Assembly (NCBI GenBank): GCA_964369915.1
Contig: CAYJGG010000027.1
Location: forward strand, 1 to 21,854
DNA length: 21,854 bases
From: RGIG3102 sp964369915
GTDB lineage: Bacteria > Bacillota > Clostridia > Oscillospirales > Ruminococcaceae
Direction: 5' to 3'
Part shown: one piece after another, positions 1 to 8,871 of the stretch
Layout of the letters: the number at the start of each line of letters is the position of its first letter
Position numbering within the stretch: the first letter of the stretch is position 1
Position numbers and translations under genes: made by a program
The notes under the pieces: model-generated
Databases searched by the model: none
The model's input: the letters and a program-made list of their open reading frames with translations, nothing else
Told to the model about the DNA's origin: nothing

Positions 1-1
1 G

Positions 2-163
2 GTATCATCAGAAGAAGTGGTATCATCAGAAGAAGTGGTATCATCAGAAGAAGTGGTATCATCAGAAGAAGTGACATCATCAGAAGAAGTGACATCATCA
101 GAAGAAGTGACATCATCAGAAGAAGTAGTATCATCGGAAGAAGTGGTATCATCAGAAGAAGTG
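2..163 (+). repeat. Nine tandem 18-bp repeats encoding (V/T)SSEEV
   Basis: Nine head-to-tail units of 18 bp lie at 2-19, 20-37, 38-55, 56-73, 74-91, 92-109, 110-127, 128-145 and 146-163. Units 1-4 and 9 are identical. Units 5-7 begin ACA instead of GTA, so Thr replaces Val. Unit 7 ends GTA and unit 8 has a silent A-to-G change. A degenerate tenth unit follows at 164. The array runs off the window start, so the true copy number is unknown. The period is a multiple of three, so gain or loss of units would keep the frame. Confidence 0.97.
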
Positions 164-3100
164 ATTTTATCAGAAAGTACACAAGACACACTAAAGTTTA
201 AGCCTATGTCTTTAGTTTTAAATACTACTGATGAAACAGATGCTCAAATTCCTGTTACGGAAAATGTTAATAGTGAAGAGAGTGTTAGAAGTGAAGATAA
301 CATTAGCAGTGAAGAAAATACACAGCAAACTGCGAACGAAGAAATTATATTAAAATCTGAAACGTTTAGTTTTGAATCAAAATTAAACGGAGTGATAACA
401 TCAGAGTTTTTTAATATGCCAAGTGAAGAAGGCGAATATATCGCTGTATCACCACAGGCTATTGAAGGAGTTACGATTTTTGATATAACTCTTGTTGGAT
501 ATGAAGATTTAAAAACATCAGAAGTTGAAGGCTTGCAAGCGTTTAATATTCCAGGGCAAAAATTATCAGAAGATAGAAAATATAAAATTGAAATTGATTT
601 TATATTAAACGAAGAAAAACATACAGCAATATTTGACTATGAGCTAGTTGAAAAAGCTGAGTATTCTTCTCTTGTAGGCTCAGGAACTGCTACAGATCCA
701 TATATAATAGAAGTTGGACAAACAATAACATTTAATGTAAATTTTCCGCTAACATCAGTTGGCTCATATTATACAAACTATATATCATATTATGCAGATG
801 ACTTAGGTGGTAGAGATAGTTCTGTTGCAACTGTGTATTTTGATGGCTCTTTAAAAGAAAAGTATTATTACTCTTCTACTCAAACATCATCAACAGTTAA
901 ACTAACAGGTAAAAGCGTTGGTTTAGTAACAGTGAGAAACGTTCACCATACAAATAAAGTGTTTTTCACATATGTTCTTGTACAAGATACAGACGTTGAT
1001 GGCTATGTAACAGCGCCAAGCGTTGAGGGAGTAGAGCCTGGTGAGGTTACGATTGATAAAACAGCATCTTGGACTAATGCGGCAGTAGGCGAGGCTACTA
1101 TCGATTTTTCTTTACAAGGCGTACCAGTGGCAACAGGCTCAGATGTGATTATTGTTTTAGATAAATCATATAGTATGGAGCAAACTGGCTCTTGGGGAGA
1201 GGCGAAGACAGCTGTTAATAATTTAATAGATGGTTTATTAGCTGATGAATATAATAGAGTTTCGTTTATTCCTTTCAGTGGGGCTAATAATCCTGAATAT
1301 AATGGAGACGACTCGGCAACTGCTGACATTGACGTTATGGGTAGTGTAAACTTTTTAACTAATGCTACTAAATTAAAGGGCATCGTTAATTCTATTAGCC
1401 CAGACGGTGGTACAAACTATACGTCGGCACTTAAAAAGGCTTTAGAATATGCAAATACAACAAATGCTGGTACAGGAAGACCACTGCATGTAATCTTAAT
1501 TTCAGACGGTGAACCGGGTGAAATGGGGGGCGCATATAATAACGTTGCGTGGAATGGTACTAATGAGGCGGCTGAACTAGAAAACATTGGCGCAACTGTT
1601 CACGCAGTAGCTATTAATGCTTCAGGAGGTATTTCGGCTGGCGGACAAAGCCAACTACAAAATAACATTAAAAGTGAAGACGGTTTGTATTTTATTATGA
1701 ACAGCGCAGCGGATTTATCTAGCGTTTTAAATGAAATAGAAAGTCAGATAAAATATGCAGCGACAAACGCTGTTATAACAGACGTTATCACAAGCGAATT
1801 TACAGTTGACTATTCAAGATTCCCAGATGGGACTATTCCAGACGGAATGAGTATAACTGAAAATGCTGATGGGACAACAACTGTTGTAATTAATGTTGGG
1901 ATAATCAGCTCAGATGAAAAAATCGTATCAATTCCAATTAAATTAAAAACACTAGACACAGTGGAAGGAATATACAAAACAAATGAGTCGGCTAAAATAG
2001 TATACACAGATGTAAATGATAATACGGTAGAGAAAAATGATGTAACTCCTACTGGAAAGCCTGATATTGAAAAACCAAGTTTACCTGTTGGTGCAGGATA
2101 TATAAATATTATTTATTATTTAGTAAATGAAGATGGTCAGTTTATTAACGAAAATGATGCAGTTGTTGAAAAAGAATTTGCTGTAAAACTAACAACTGAT
2201 TATGTATATAATGGCGATACAAAATTAAGTATGGGTGTATACAATGTAAACGGTGAAGAATTTTTATCTAATAAATACGTTGTTTACACAGAAAATAGTA
2301 TGTATCCGGCAGTAACAACTAAAGAAATAACAGACGTTATTTTAAAACAAGAGGCTGAATTTTTAATCGTAAAATCACCAGCGGTAGAGTATGAAATAAC
2401 ATATTTTGATGAAGATGAAAGCGAAATAACTGGGATAACTCCATCAGTATATGTTGAAGGCGTAGAAACGCTTCTTCCAACAGCACAAGAAATGGAAGCT
2501 ACAAAAGAAGGATATATCTTCCTTGGCTGGACAAAAACAAACGAGGATGAAGATACAGATTATATAGCTAGTGTTTTAGATAATGAAACAGGTAATAAAA
2601 CATTCTATGCTAACTGGCAAAAAGACTCAAGTAAATGGCATGTGTTGTCATATAATATCGAATACTATGTAAACGATGAAAAATATGATGAAAAGACAAT
2701 AACAGCTAAAACAGAAGTTTTATTATCTCAAACAGTAATAGATGTTTTGCAAAGTGATTTAGATAAAAATATAGATGGATATACTTTAAGTTATTATAAT
2801 TATAATAATTTAGATAACGAAAATCCTCCTATGGAAATGGAAAATGGACAAACAGTTAAAATCTATTATGTCGATGATTTATCTAAGCAATTAGAAGTTT
2901 TTGCAAATGGATACAATGGCGTTTACGATGGTAATAGCTATGATGTTCTGCAAGGTGTTCCATCGGCTACAAATAAATTAGGTGAAACTGTTGAAGATGT
3001 AGTGTTTATGTACAGCACAAGCATAGACGGAGAATATAAAACTCTAGAAAACTTTAATATGCCAAAAGCTATGAATGTAAGCGATGATGAAAAAGTTTAT

Positions 3101-5848
3101 GTTATAGCATCTCTAGCTGGATATAAATCTTCAAATCCAGTAGAAGTTTCGGCTACTATCACAAAACGACCTATTACAATAAAATCAAATTCAAATACTT
3201 TTGAGTATAATGGATTAGCTCAATATGATAGAACATACACTTACTTAGAATTTAATGAAGAAGATAAAACAGGATTAGTTTTAAGTGATAATATTAATTT
3301 ATCAATGCCAACAACTGTAACAGACGTTACAACAGAGCCTGTTAAAAATGAAATTGCAGATGTTAGAATTTTAAAAGGTGAAATAGATGTTACTAATAAC
3401 TATCTAATAACAATTTTAGAAGGCGAATTATCTGTTGTAAAAGGCACAAGACCAAGTGAAAATATAGTAACAGTTCCAGAAGTTACAGGCAAATACAATG
3501 GAAGTGAATATGAATTAGTAGTTAATGGAACACTGCCAGAAGACGAAGTAACGTATTCAACAGACGGTGGACTAACATGGACAAAAACACCGCCAACAGT
3601 AACAGATGTGAATGAAAGCACAGATGTAATAGTTAAAGTTTCAAATCCAAGCTATGGAGATGTTACAGTTGATACAGCAATTACAGTAACAGCAAAAGCT
3701 GTAGAAATTAATGTAGCAGATAAAACAATAGGCTATAAAGAAACACCAACATTTACAATAACATCAGTAGAAGGCTTAGTTAATGAAAATGATTTAGGTG
3801 AAATTACAGCTATATACGATGGCACAGTTCCAACAGACGTTTTTGTGTATGAAGAAAAAATCATAGCAGACTATACAGAAAATGATAACTACACAGTTAC
3901 AGTTAATAAAGGAACACTTACAATTATTAAAGGCACAAGACCAGCTGAAAATGAAATCACTTTAACAGATTATAGCGACGATTATGATGCAAATGAACAT
4001 TCAATAACTTTAAATGGAATATTTTTAGAAGATGATACAGTTTGGTATTCTCTTGATGGAGAGAATTTCACTAAAGAAAAACCAATGTTTACAAATTTCA
4101 CTGAAAAAACAACAATATATGTGAAAGTTACAAATCCAAGTTATGGTGATGTAGTTTATGAGGGTTCAGTTGAAATTAGTAAAAAAGAGGTTACTTTAGT
4201 GCCAAATGATTATAGCGATATCACATTTGGTGATAGCGTTCCAACTGATTTTAAATATTCAGTTAATGGCTTAATCGACACAGATACTTTAGAAAATGTT
4301 GCAACAGGAGTAGAGAATATTAAATTAATCACTTTTTATAATACTGAAAATATAGATAGTAGAAAAATTGGAGATTATACTATAACTTTAGTTGAAGATA
4401 CAGTATCTATATTAGATGCAGAAAACTATACTTTTGTAGCAGATAACTCAATTCCAGGGACTTTAAAAGTTAATCCTGCAAAATTAATTGTATCAGCACT
4501 GCCTGTTGAAGTTGAATTTGGGGAAGACATTAAAGAAATCGAATACACAGCAGATGGCTTTAAATACGAAGATGATTTAAATTGGCTAAAAGGCGAAATC
4601 GGAGATGTTTTTGTTGCAGTAGATGTTTCAGATTTTAGCGATGCAAATTCTTATGATATAACAGCGAAAGCTGATGCACCTACAGAAAAAACAAACTATA
4701 TAATCGAGTATATAGGAATAATAGCAGGTACTGAAGGTGGAGCTTATGAAGTTGTATTAAATAGTAATGCAAACCTTTTAGCAGTAGCTTATACTGGAGT
4801 TTACGATGCTTTATATCACGATGTTATAACATCACTTATTCCCGAATTTAAAAACAGTAAGGGTGAAGAAATAGCTGTGGATGAAATGGATATTATTTAT
4901 TCTTACAGCATTGATAACGGCGAAACTTTCGTGTTAGAAATGCCAAAAATAAAAGACGTTTTAGAATCTACAAATGTTTTAGTGAAAATGCAAGCGAAAA
5001 ACTTTGAAGAAGTTATTATAGGCATTATAGAAATCGAAACAGAAGAAGAAACAGAAGAAATAGGAGAAGAAACAGGAGAAGAAACAGGAGAAGAAGAAAA
5101 ATTATATGCACAAATAACTCCTGCAGATTTAAGCGTTACGATTGGTAACTATTCAAAAATATTAGGAGAATCTGATCCTGAATTTACCGCTACTGTTTTT
5201 GGAGAAATTTTAGAAGATAAAATAGAGTATTCATTAAATAGAGAAATTGGGGAAGGAATAGGAAATTATGATATTTTGGCAAGCGTGACTGATAATTCAA
5301 ACTATAATATTATAATTAATAATGGTACACTTACTATCACAAATTCACCAGTGGAATTACCAGTTTTACCAATTACACCACCTACTATCCCAACAACACC
5401 AGAAGATGTAGAACCACCAGTTACGCCACAGCCAACTAGCGAGCCGACTGTTGAAGAAGGCAATCCTGAAATAGATATCGACGACTCACAAATTCCTTTT
5501 GCTGAAAATGCATCTTGGGCTTTAGTGAATTTAATTCTAACTATTTTAACAGCAGTTGTTGCAGGTTTACAAATTCTAAAAGCTTTAAGAAAAAATAAAG
5601 AAGATGAAGATGAAACTAAAAAAACAAAAGAAGATAAACAGAAAGCTAAAAATAAACGCTTATTAAAATTATTAGCGATTATTCCAGCAGTTTTATCATT
5701 GATATTATTTATAAGAACTCAAAATATGTCTTTACCTATGATATATATTGATCAATACACATTATTAACAGCAATTTTTACAGCGATTAACATCGTGATA
5801 TCATTAGTTTCTAAAAGAAAAAAAGAAGAATTAATTGAAGTTGAATAA
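2..5848 (+). CDS. Giant vWA / InlB-repeat / MBG surface protein, 5' end outside window
   Basis: The frame is open from the first in-frame codon at position 2, giving 1948 visible residues; signal peptide and true start lie upstream. Residues are numbered from that codon. Order: (V/T)SSEEV repeats (1-54), Ser/Glu-rich linker, a von Willebrand A domain at about 380-595 with an intact-looking MIDAS (D387-x-S389-x-S391, T471, D502), an InlB-type B-repeat near nt 2390-2620 (EGYIFLGW then FYANW), and MBG-like modules over nt 3160-5340. These are followed by a Glu/Thr/Gly run (nt 5036-5098), a Pro-rich stalk (nt 5345-5455) and three hydrophobic segments (nt 5519-5587, 5660-5713, 5756-5812) with Lys-rich loops. 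No LPXTG sorting motif is visible. By family knowledge, such vWA proteins are cell-surface adhesins or matrix binders; the ligand is unknown. The C-terminus suggests a membrane-embedded anchor. The function is inferred from domain content only. Confidence 0.93.
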   Translation, partial: VSSEEVVSSEEVVSSEEVVSSEEVTSSEEVTSSEEVTSSEEVVSSEEVVSSEEVILSESTQDTLKFKPMSLVLNTTDETDAQIPVTENVNSEESVRSEDNISSEENTQQTANEEIILKSETFSFESKLNGVITSEFFNMPSEEGEYIAVSPQAIEGVTIFDITLVGYEDLKTSEVEGLQAFNIPGQKLSEDRKYKIEIDFILNEEKHTAIFDYELVEKAEYSSLVGSGTATDPYIIEVGQTITFNVNFPLTSVGSYYTNYISYYADDLGGRDSSVATVYFDGSLKEKYYYSSTQTSSTVKLTGKSVGLVTVRNVHHTNKVFFTYVLVQDTDVDGYVTAPSVEGVEPGEVTIDKTASWTNAAVGEATIDFSLQGVPVATGSDVIIVLDKSYSMEQTGSWGEAKTAVNNLIDGLLADEYNRVSFIPFSGANNPEYNGDDSATADIDVMGSVNFLTNATKLKGIVNSISPDGGTNYTSALKKALEYANTTNAGTGRPLHVILISDGEPGEMGGAYNNVAWNGTNEAAELENIGATVHAVAINASGGISAGGQSQLQNNIKSEDGLYFIMNSAADLSSVLNEIESQIKYAATNAVITDVITSEFTVDYSRFPDGTIPDGMSITENADGTTTVVINVGIISSDEKIVSIPIKLKTLDTVEGIYKTNESAKIVYTDVNDNTVEKNDVTPTGKPDIEKPSLPVGAGYINIIYYLVNEDGQFINENDAVVEKEFAVKLTTDYVYNGDTKLSMGVYNVNGEEFLSNKYVVYTENSMYPAVTTKEITDVILKQEAEFLIVKSPAVEYEITYFDEDESEITGITPSVYVEGVETLLPTAQEMEATKEGYIFLGWTKTNEDEDTDYIASVLDNETGNKTFYANWQKDSSKWHVLSYNIEYYVNDEKYDEKTITAKTEVLLSQTVIDVLQSDLDKNIDGYTLSYYNYNNLDNENPPMEMENGQTVKIYYVDDLSKQLEVFANGYNGVYDGNSYDVLQGVPSATNKLGETVEDVVFMYSTSIDGEYKTLENFNMPKAMNVSDDEKVYVIASLAGYKSSNPVEVSATITKRPITIKSNSNTFEYNGLAQYDRTYTYLEFNEEDKTGLVLSDNINLSMPTTVTDVTTEPVKNEIADVRILKGEIDVTNNYLITILEGELSVVKGTRPSENIVTVPEVTGKYNGSEYELVVNGTLPEDEVTYSTDGGLTWTKTPPTVTDVNESTDVIVKVSNPSYGDVTVDTAITVTAKAVEINVADKTIGYKETPTFTITSVEGLVNENDLGEITAIYDGTVPTDVFVYEEKIIADYTENDNYTVTVNKGTLTIIKGTRPAENEITLTDYSDDYDANEHSITLNGIFLEDDTVWYSLDGENFTKEKPMFTNFTEKTTIYVKVTNPSYGDVVYEGSVEISKKEVTLVPNDYSDITFGDSVPTDFKYSVNGLIDTDTLENVATGVENIKLITFYNTENIDSRKIGDYTITLVEDTVSILDAENYTFVADNSIPGTLKVNPAKLIVSALPVEVEFGEDIKEIEYTADGFKYEDDLNWLKGEIGDVFVAVDVSDFSDANSYDITAKADAPTEKTNYIIEYIGIIAGTEGGAYEVVLNSNANLLAVAYTGVYDALYHDVITSLIPEFKNSKGEEIAVDEMDIIYSYSIDNGETFVLEMPKIKDVLESTNVLVKMQAKNFEEVIIGIIEIETEEETEEIGEETGEETGEEEKLYAQITPADLSVTIGNYSKILGESDPEFTATVFGEILEDKIEYSLNREIGEGIGNYDILASVTDNSNYNIIINNGTLTITNSPVELPVLPITPPTIPTTPEDVEPPVTPQPTSEPTVEEGNPEIDIDDSQIPFAENASWALVNLILTILTAVVAGLQILKALRKNKEDEDETKKTKEDKQKAKNKRLLKLLAIIPAVLSLILFIRTQNMSLPMIYIDQYTLLTAIFTAINIVISLVSKRKKEELIEVE
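3440..4420 (+). repeat. Two tandem ~163-residue MBG-type modules inside the surface protein
   Basis: Two modules both begin with KGTRP(S/A)EN, at nt 3440 and nt 3929, a spacing of 489 bp or 163 codons. Each then carries a Y-S-x-D-G motif, an NPSYGDV motif and a segment of the type K-x-V-x-x-x-x-x-x-x-I-x-[YF]-x-[DE] leading to the next module. The nucleotide sequences have diverged much more than the N-terminal 18-bp array, so this is an old duplication. Looser copies of the same fold appear before and after it. Confidence 0.75.
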
Positions 5849-5870
5849 TAAATAAAAATATTCTAAAATT

Positions 5871-5902
5871 AAAATGCCTTATTTTAAATAAGGCATTTTT
5901 TT
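5871..5902 (+). terminator. Rho-independent terminator of the surface-protein gene
   Basis: Arms 5871-5884 and 5886-5899 are exact inverted repeats (AAAATGCCTTATTT and its complement) and are followed by more T residues, 23 bp after the stop codon. The stem is symmetrical with an A-run on the left, so it could also act from the other strand. Confidence 0.85.
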
Positions 5903-6039
5903 AATGAAATAATTAATAAAAAAAGAAATTTTTTTATTTATTTTTTACAAGAAAAAGTTAAATTAAAAGTTAGTATTTAAAGATAGTTTAGCTTTTTTGA
6001 TATTAATGTATTTTAAATGTAGAATAGAGGTTTTTTCTG

Positions 6040-6068
6040 TTGACAAATGATGAAAAATAAGGCATTAT
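6040..6068 (+). promoter_or_regulatory. Sigma-A-type promoter for the PLP enzyme/symporter operon
   Basis: A perfect -35 TTGACA (6040-6045) is followed after 17 bp by CATTAT (6063-6068), a 4/6 match to the -10 consensus. The ribosome-binding site GGAGG is at 6107-6111, 9 bp before the ATG at 6121. I see no T-box, SAM riboswitch or other known leader in the short 5' leader. The rest of 5903-6039 is AT-rich and contains only a low-complexity A/T inverted repeat (5915-5924 with 5929-5938). Confidence 0.7.
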
Positions 6069-6120
6069 TATTAGTAGGTAATTAGTATAAATTTACAACA
6101 ATTATTGGAGGAATTAATTA

Positions 6121-7278
6121 ATGGAAAGATTTGAAGGTATGGATTTTAACACTCGTGCAATTAAGGCTGGTCAAGGGCCAGATCCTGTTACGGGAGCGTT
6201 AAACACACCAATTTATGAAACAACAACTTACGCATTTCCAACATCGCAAGAATTTTTAGAAAGAGGATTAATTAGTGCATGTTATGATTTTGCTGAAGGC
6301 GACTATTTATACAGCAGAAGTACAAACCCTACAACTGCAGCTTTAGAAGAAAAAATAGCTTCGCTTGAAGGTGCTGAAAAATGCTATGTTGCAGCTTCTG
6401 GAATGGGAGCTATCAGCTCAACTTTATTAGCTCTTTTAAACACAGGAGATCACTGTATTTCATCAAATGATTTATTCTTTTGCACAAACAATATGATGAA
6501 TGATGTTCTGCCTCAAAAAGGAGTTGAAGTAGATAAAATCGATATCCTAGATTTAGACTTAATTAAAAAGACTATTAAAGAAAATACAAAAGTTATTTAT
6601 TTTGAAGTGTTATCAAATCCAATGCTACAACTAGCAGACATTAAAGCAATATCAGAAATTGCCCACGAAAAAGGAATTTTAGTTGTTGCTGATAATACAT
6701 TTCTTTCACCATATCTGCTTCGCCCGCTTGAACTTGGCGCTGACGTTGTTGTTCATTCAGGAACAAAATATGTGGTTGGACATGGAGATGCATTATGCGG
6801 TTTAGTTTCTGCTTCAAAAGAATTAATAACAAAAATTCGTATAATGGGAGATAATTTAGGAACACATCCTAGCCCATTTAGCTCATGGCTTGCTCTTCGT
6901 GGTGCAAGAACACTACCACTAAGACAAGATAGGCAATGTGCAAATGCACTTGCTTTAGCAAAATACTTCCAAGGTAAAGAAGAAATAGAGTCTGTAATCT
7001 ATCCGCATTTAGAAAGTCATCCACAGCATGAGTTTGTTAAGAAAACTCTAGTTAAAGGCTCAGGCTGTATTGTTATGTTCCGTTTAAAAGGCGGAAAGGA
7101 AATGATGGAGAAATTTGTTGATAATGTTGGACTGATGCCAATTGCAACAAGTCTTGGCGACGTTGAAACTTTAATTTCACCTAAATACTATAATGATTTT
7201 TATATCCGTATGTCAACAGGATGTGAAGACGTTCAAGATTTAATTAATGCTTTCGAAAACGCTTTTGCAAAATTATAA
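6121..7278 (+). CDS. Cys/Met-metabolism PLP enzyme (methionine gamma-lyase / cystathionine gamma-synthase family)
   Basis: At 385 residues it has the full length of the family. The Schiff-base lysine is K216 in HSGTKY, the PLP-ring aspartate is D191 in ADNTF, and the phosphate- and neighbour-subunit motif YSRSTNP (64-70) and SLGDVETL (344-351) are present. Family members remove or replace the gamma substituent of methionine, homocysteine or O-acyl-homoserine, releasing 2-oxobutyrate, ammonia and a thiol in the lyase case. C121 aligns with the cysteine typical of methionine gamma-lyases (YGCT). However, the preceding Tyr-Gly is Phe-Phe (F119-F120), so the catalytic tyrosine that stacks on PLP and acts as general acid is missing. 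The next gene, an amino-acid symporter 54 bp downstream, suggests catabolism of an imported amino acid. The exact reaction is uncertain. Confidence 0.9.
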   Translation: MERFEGMDFNTRAIKAGQGPDPVTGALNTPIYETTTYAFPTSQEFLERGLISACYDFAEGDYLYSRSTNPTTAALEEKIASLEGAEKCYVAASGMGAISSTLLALLNTGDHCISSNDLFFCTNNMMNDVLPQKGVEVDKIDILDLDLIKKTIKENTKVIYFEVLSNPMLQLADIKAISEIAHEKGILVVADNTFLSPYLLRPLELGADVVVHSGTKYVVGHGDALCGLVSASKELITKIRIMGDNLGTHPSPFSSWLALRGARTLPLRQDRQCANALALAKYFQGKEEIESVIYPHLESHPQHEFVKKTLVKGSGCIVMFRLKGGKEMMEKFVDNVGLMPIATSLGDVETLISPKYYNDFYIRMSTGCEDVQDLINAFENAFAKL

Positions 7279-7332
7279 TTTAATGAAAAATACTATAAAA
7301 ATTAAAAATTTAATAATAGAGGAGATAAAATT

Positions 7333-8814
7333 ATGACGGCTCTTTTTGATTTTTTTACTAGTACAAGCTGGTTTTTATGGGGCACTCCAATGCTAATTTT
7401 AGTATTAGGTTCAGGTGCCATTTTCACAGTGGGCACAGGTTTTTTCCAATTTAGACATATTGGTCATTTTATGAAAAACACATTATTTTCTGTATTTAAA
7501 AAAGAAAACAGAAATGTTGGTGATGGACATGTAAGTGCATTTACAGCTGTTGCTACTGCTATTGGTGGTGCAGTTGGCGTTGGTAACATCGGTGGTGTTG
7601 CTACTGCGATTGCTGTTGGCGGTCCTGGTGCACTATTTTGGCTATGGCTTGCAGCACTTTTAGGCATGGGTTTAAAATGTGCTGAAATTACTTTAGCTGT
7701 TTATTACAGAAAAAGAGATGAAAAAGGACAACCTTACGGTGGCCCTACTTACTACATTCAAAAAGGTTTATCAAATGTATTACCAAAAGGACTTGCAAAA
7801 GTTGCAGGTGGTCTTTCAGTTTTATACGGTATATTCTTCTTTTGCACATTCTTAACGGGTATTCAAGGATACACTGTTGCAGAAGGGTTTACTTCAGTTT
7901 TTGATATTGATATGATGCTTTTTGGCGTAATTTACAGCGTTTTATTATTAGGTATTGTTTTAGGTGGCGGTAAACGTGTTGTTGAATTTGCTGGTAAAAT
8001 AGTTCCTGCAATGATTATAGTTTTCGTTGTTTTATCTTTAGGGATATTAGTTGTAAATGCTAAAGAAATTCCTAATGCATTCGTTCAAATTTTCGCTGGT
8101 GCATTCACAGGCACGGCTGCAACTGGTGGTTTTGCTGGTGCAACTATGCGTCTTGCTATAAATCAAGGACTTGCTCGTTCAGTATTTAGTAATGAAGCTG
8201 GGCAAGGCACTTCTACAATGATTCACTCACAAGCATATGTTGAACATCCAGTGAAACAAGGCTTATGGGGAATGTTTGAAGTGTTTATTGACACTGTTGT
8301 TATTTGCACTATTATGTCATTAGTTATTATAACAAGTGGCGAATGGACAACTGGTCTGCAAGGAGCATCTTTATCTATTTCAGCCTTTGGAACAGTTTAT
8401 GGTAATATTGGTGCTCAATTCGTTGCTATAGTTGTTTTATTATTTGGTATAACAACTCACTCAGGTTGGTTTACATATTATGATAGCGTTTTACGTCATG
8501 CACTACAAAATAATGTAGAGCTTAAAAACAAAATTATGTTTGTGTTTAAAATAATTTACCCTGTTCCAGCATTAGCTGCTATCTACTTTGCAACTCAAGG
8601 TATTTCAACAGCTCAAATCTGGGCATTCACAGACTTCTTTGGAGTTTTATATCCTATTATCAATATAATAGTTGTTGTTGTTTTAAGTAAAACAGTGTTT
8701 ACTTTATTTAAGGATTACAAGGCTCGTTATATGGGTATAGGAACAGTTGATCCGAATACTAGATTATTCTATGAAGATTCAGAAAACGAAGCTGTTAAAA
8801 ATATTCAAAAATAA
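7333..8814 (+). CDS. AGCS-family sodium:alanine/glycine-type amino-acid symporter
   Basis: A 493-residue polytopic membrane protein of normal length for the alanine or glycine:cation symporter family. Diagnostic stretches are the Gly/Ala-rich helix with VGVGNIGGVA (81-90), the segment after GGPGALFWLW (96-105), and the family signature FSNEAGQGT (285-293) followed by a histidine-containing helix. These line the substrate and sodium sites in characterised members, which import alanine, glycine or related small neutral amino acids. The start is set by GGAG at 7321-7324, eight bases before the ATG. No terminator separates it from the PLP enzyme, so the two are probably co-transcribed. That pairing makes the real substrate possibly not alanine; this is inference. 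Confidence 0.93.
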   Translation: MTALFDFFTSTSWFLWGTPMLILVLGSGAIFTVGTGFFQFRHIGHFMKNTLFSVFKKENRNVGDGHVSAFTAVATAIGGAVGVGNIGGVATAIAVGGPGALFWLWLAALLGMGLKCAEITLAVYYRKRDEKGQPYGGPTYYIQKGLSNVLPKGLAKVAGGLSVLYGIFFFCTFLTGIQGYTVAEGFTSVFDIDMMLFGVIYSVLLLGIVLGGGKRVVEFAGKIVPAMIIVFVVLSLGILVVNAKEIPNAFVQIFAGAFTGTAATGGFAGATMRLAINQGLARSVFSNEAGQGTSTMIHSQAYVEHPVKQGLWGMFEVFIDTVVICTIMSLVIITSGEWTTGLQGASLSISAFGTVYGNIGAQFVAIVVLLFGITTHSGWFTYYDSVLRHALQNNVELKNKIMFVFKIIYPVPALAAIYFATQGISTAQIWAFTDFFGVLYPIINIIVVVVLSKTVFTLFKDYKARYMGIGTVDPNTRLFYEDSENEAVKNIQK

Positions 8815-8826
8815 AATATTATATTA

Positions 8827-8860
8827 AAAAATCAGCCTTTATTTAAAGGCTGATTTTTTT
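8827..8860. terminator. Two-way terminator between convergent genes
   Basis: A 14-bp perfect stem (8827-8840 with 8845-8858) with loop ATTT and a run of T on either side. It lies between the plus-strand symporter stop (8814) and the minus-strand stop at 8872, so it can end transcripts from both directions. Confidence 0.9.
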
Positions 8861-8871
8861 ATGTTATTTAA

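Noticed and set aside
17..19. GTG at 17 as the start of the surface protein
   Set aside because: The frame is already open from position 2 with the same repeat unit, and a surface protein needs a signal peptide, so the real start is upstream of the window.
2..163. CRISPR-like array
   Set aside because: The 18-bp units are contiguous with no spacers and encode protein in frame.
1003..1383. Minus-strand open frames inside the surface-protein gene (also 1810-2007 and 3400-3621)
   Set aside because: No ribosome-binding sites, odd composition and full overlap with a clearly conserved coding sequence.
5903..6120. T-box or SAM riboswitch before the PLP enzyme
   Set aside because: The promoter is only about 80 bp before the gene and no conserved T-box or riboswitch core is visible.
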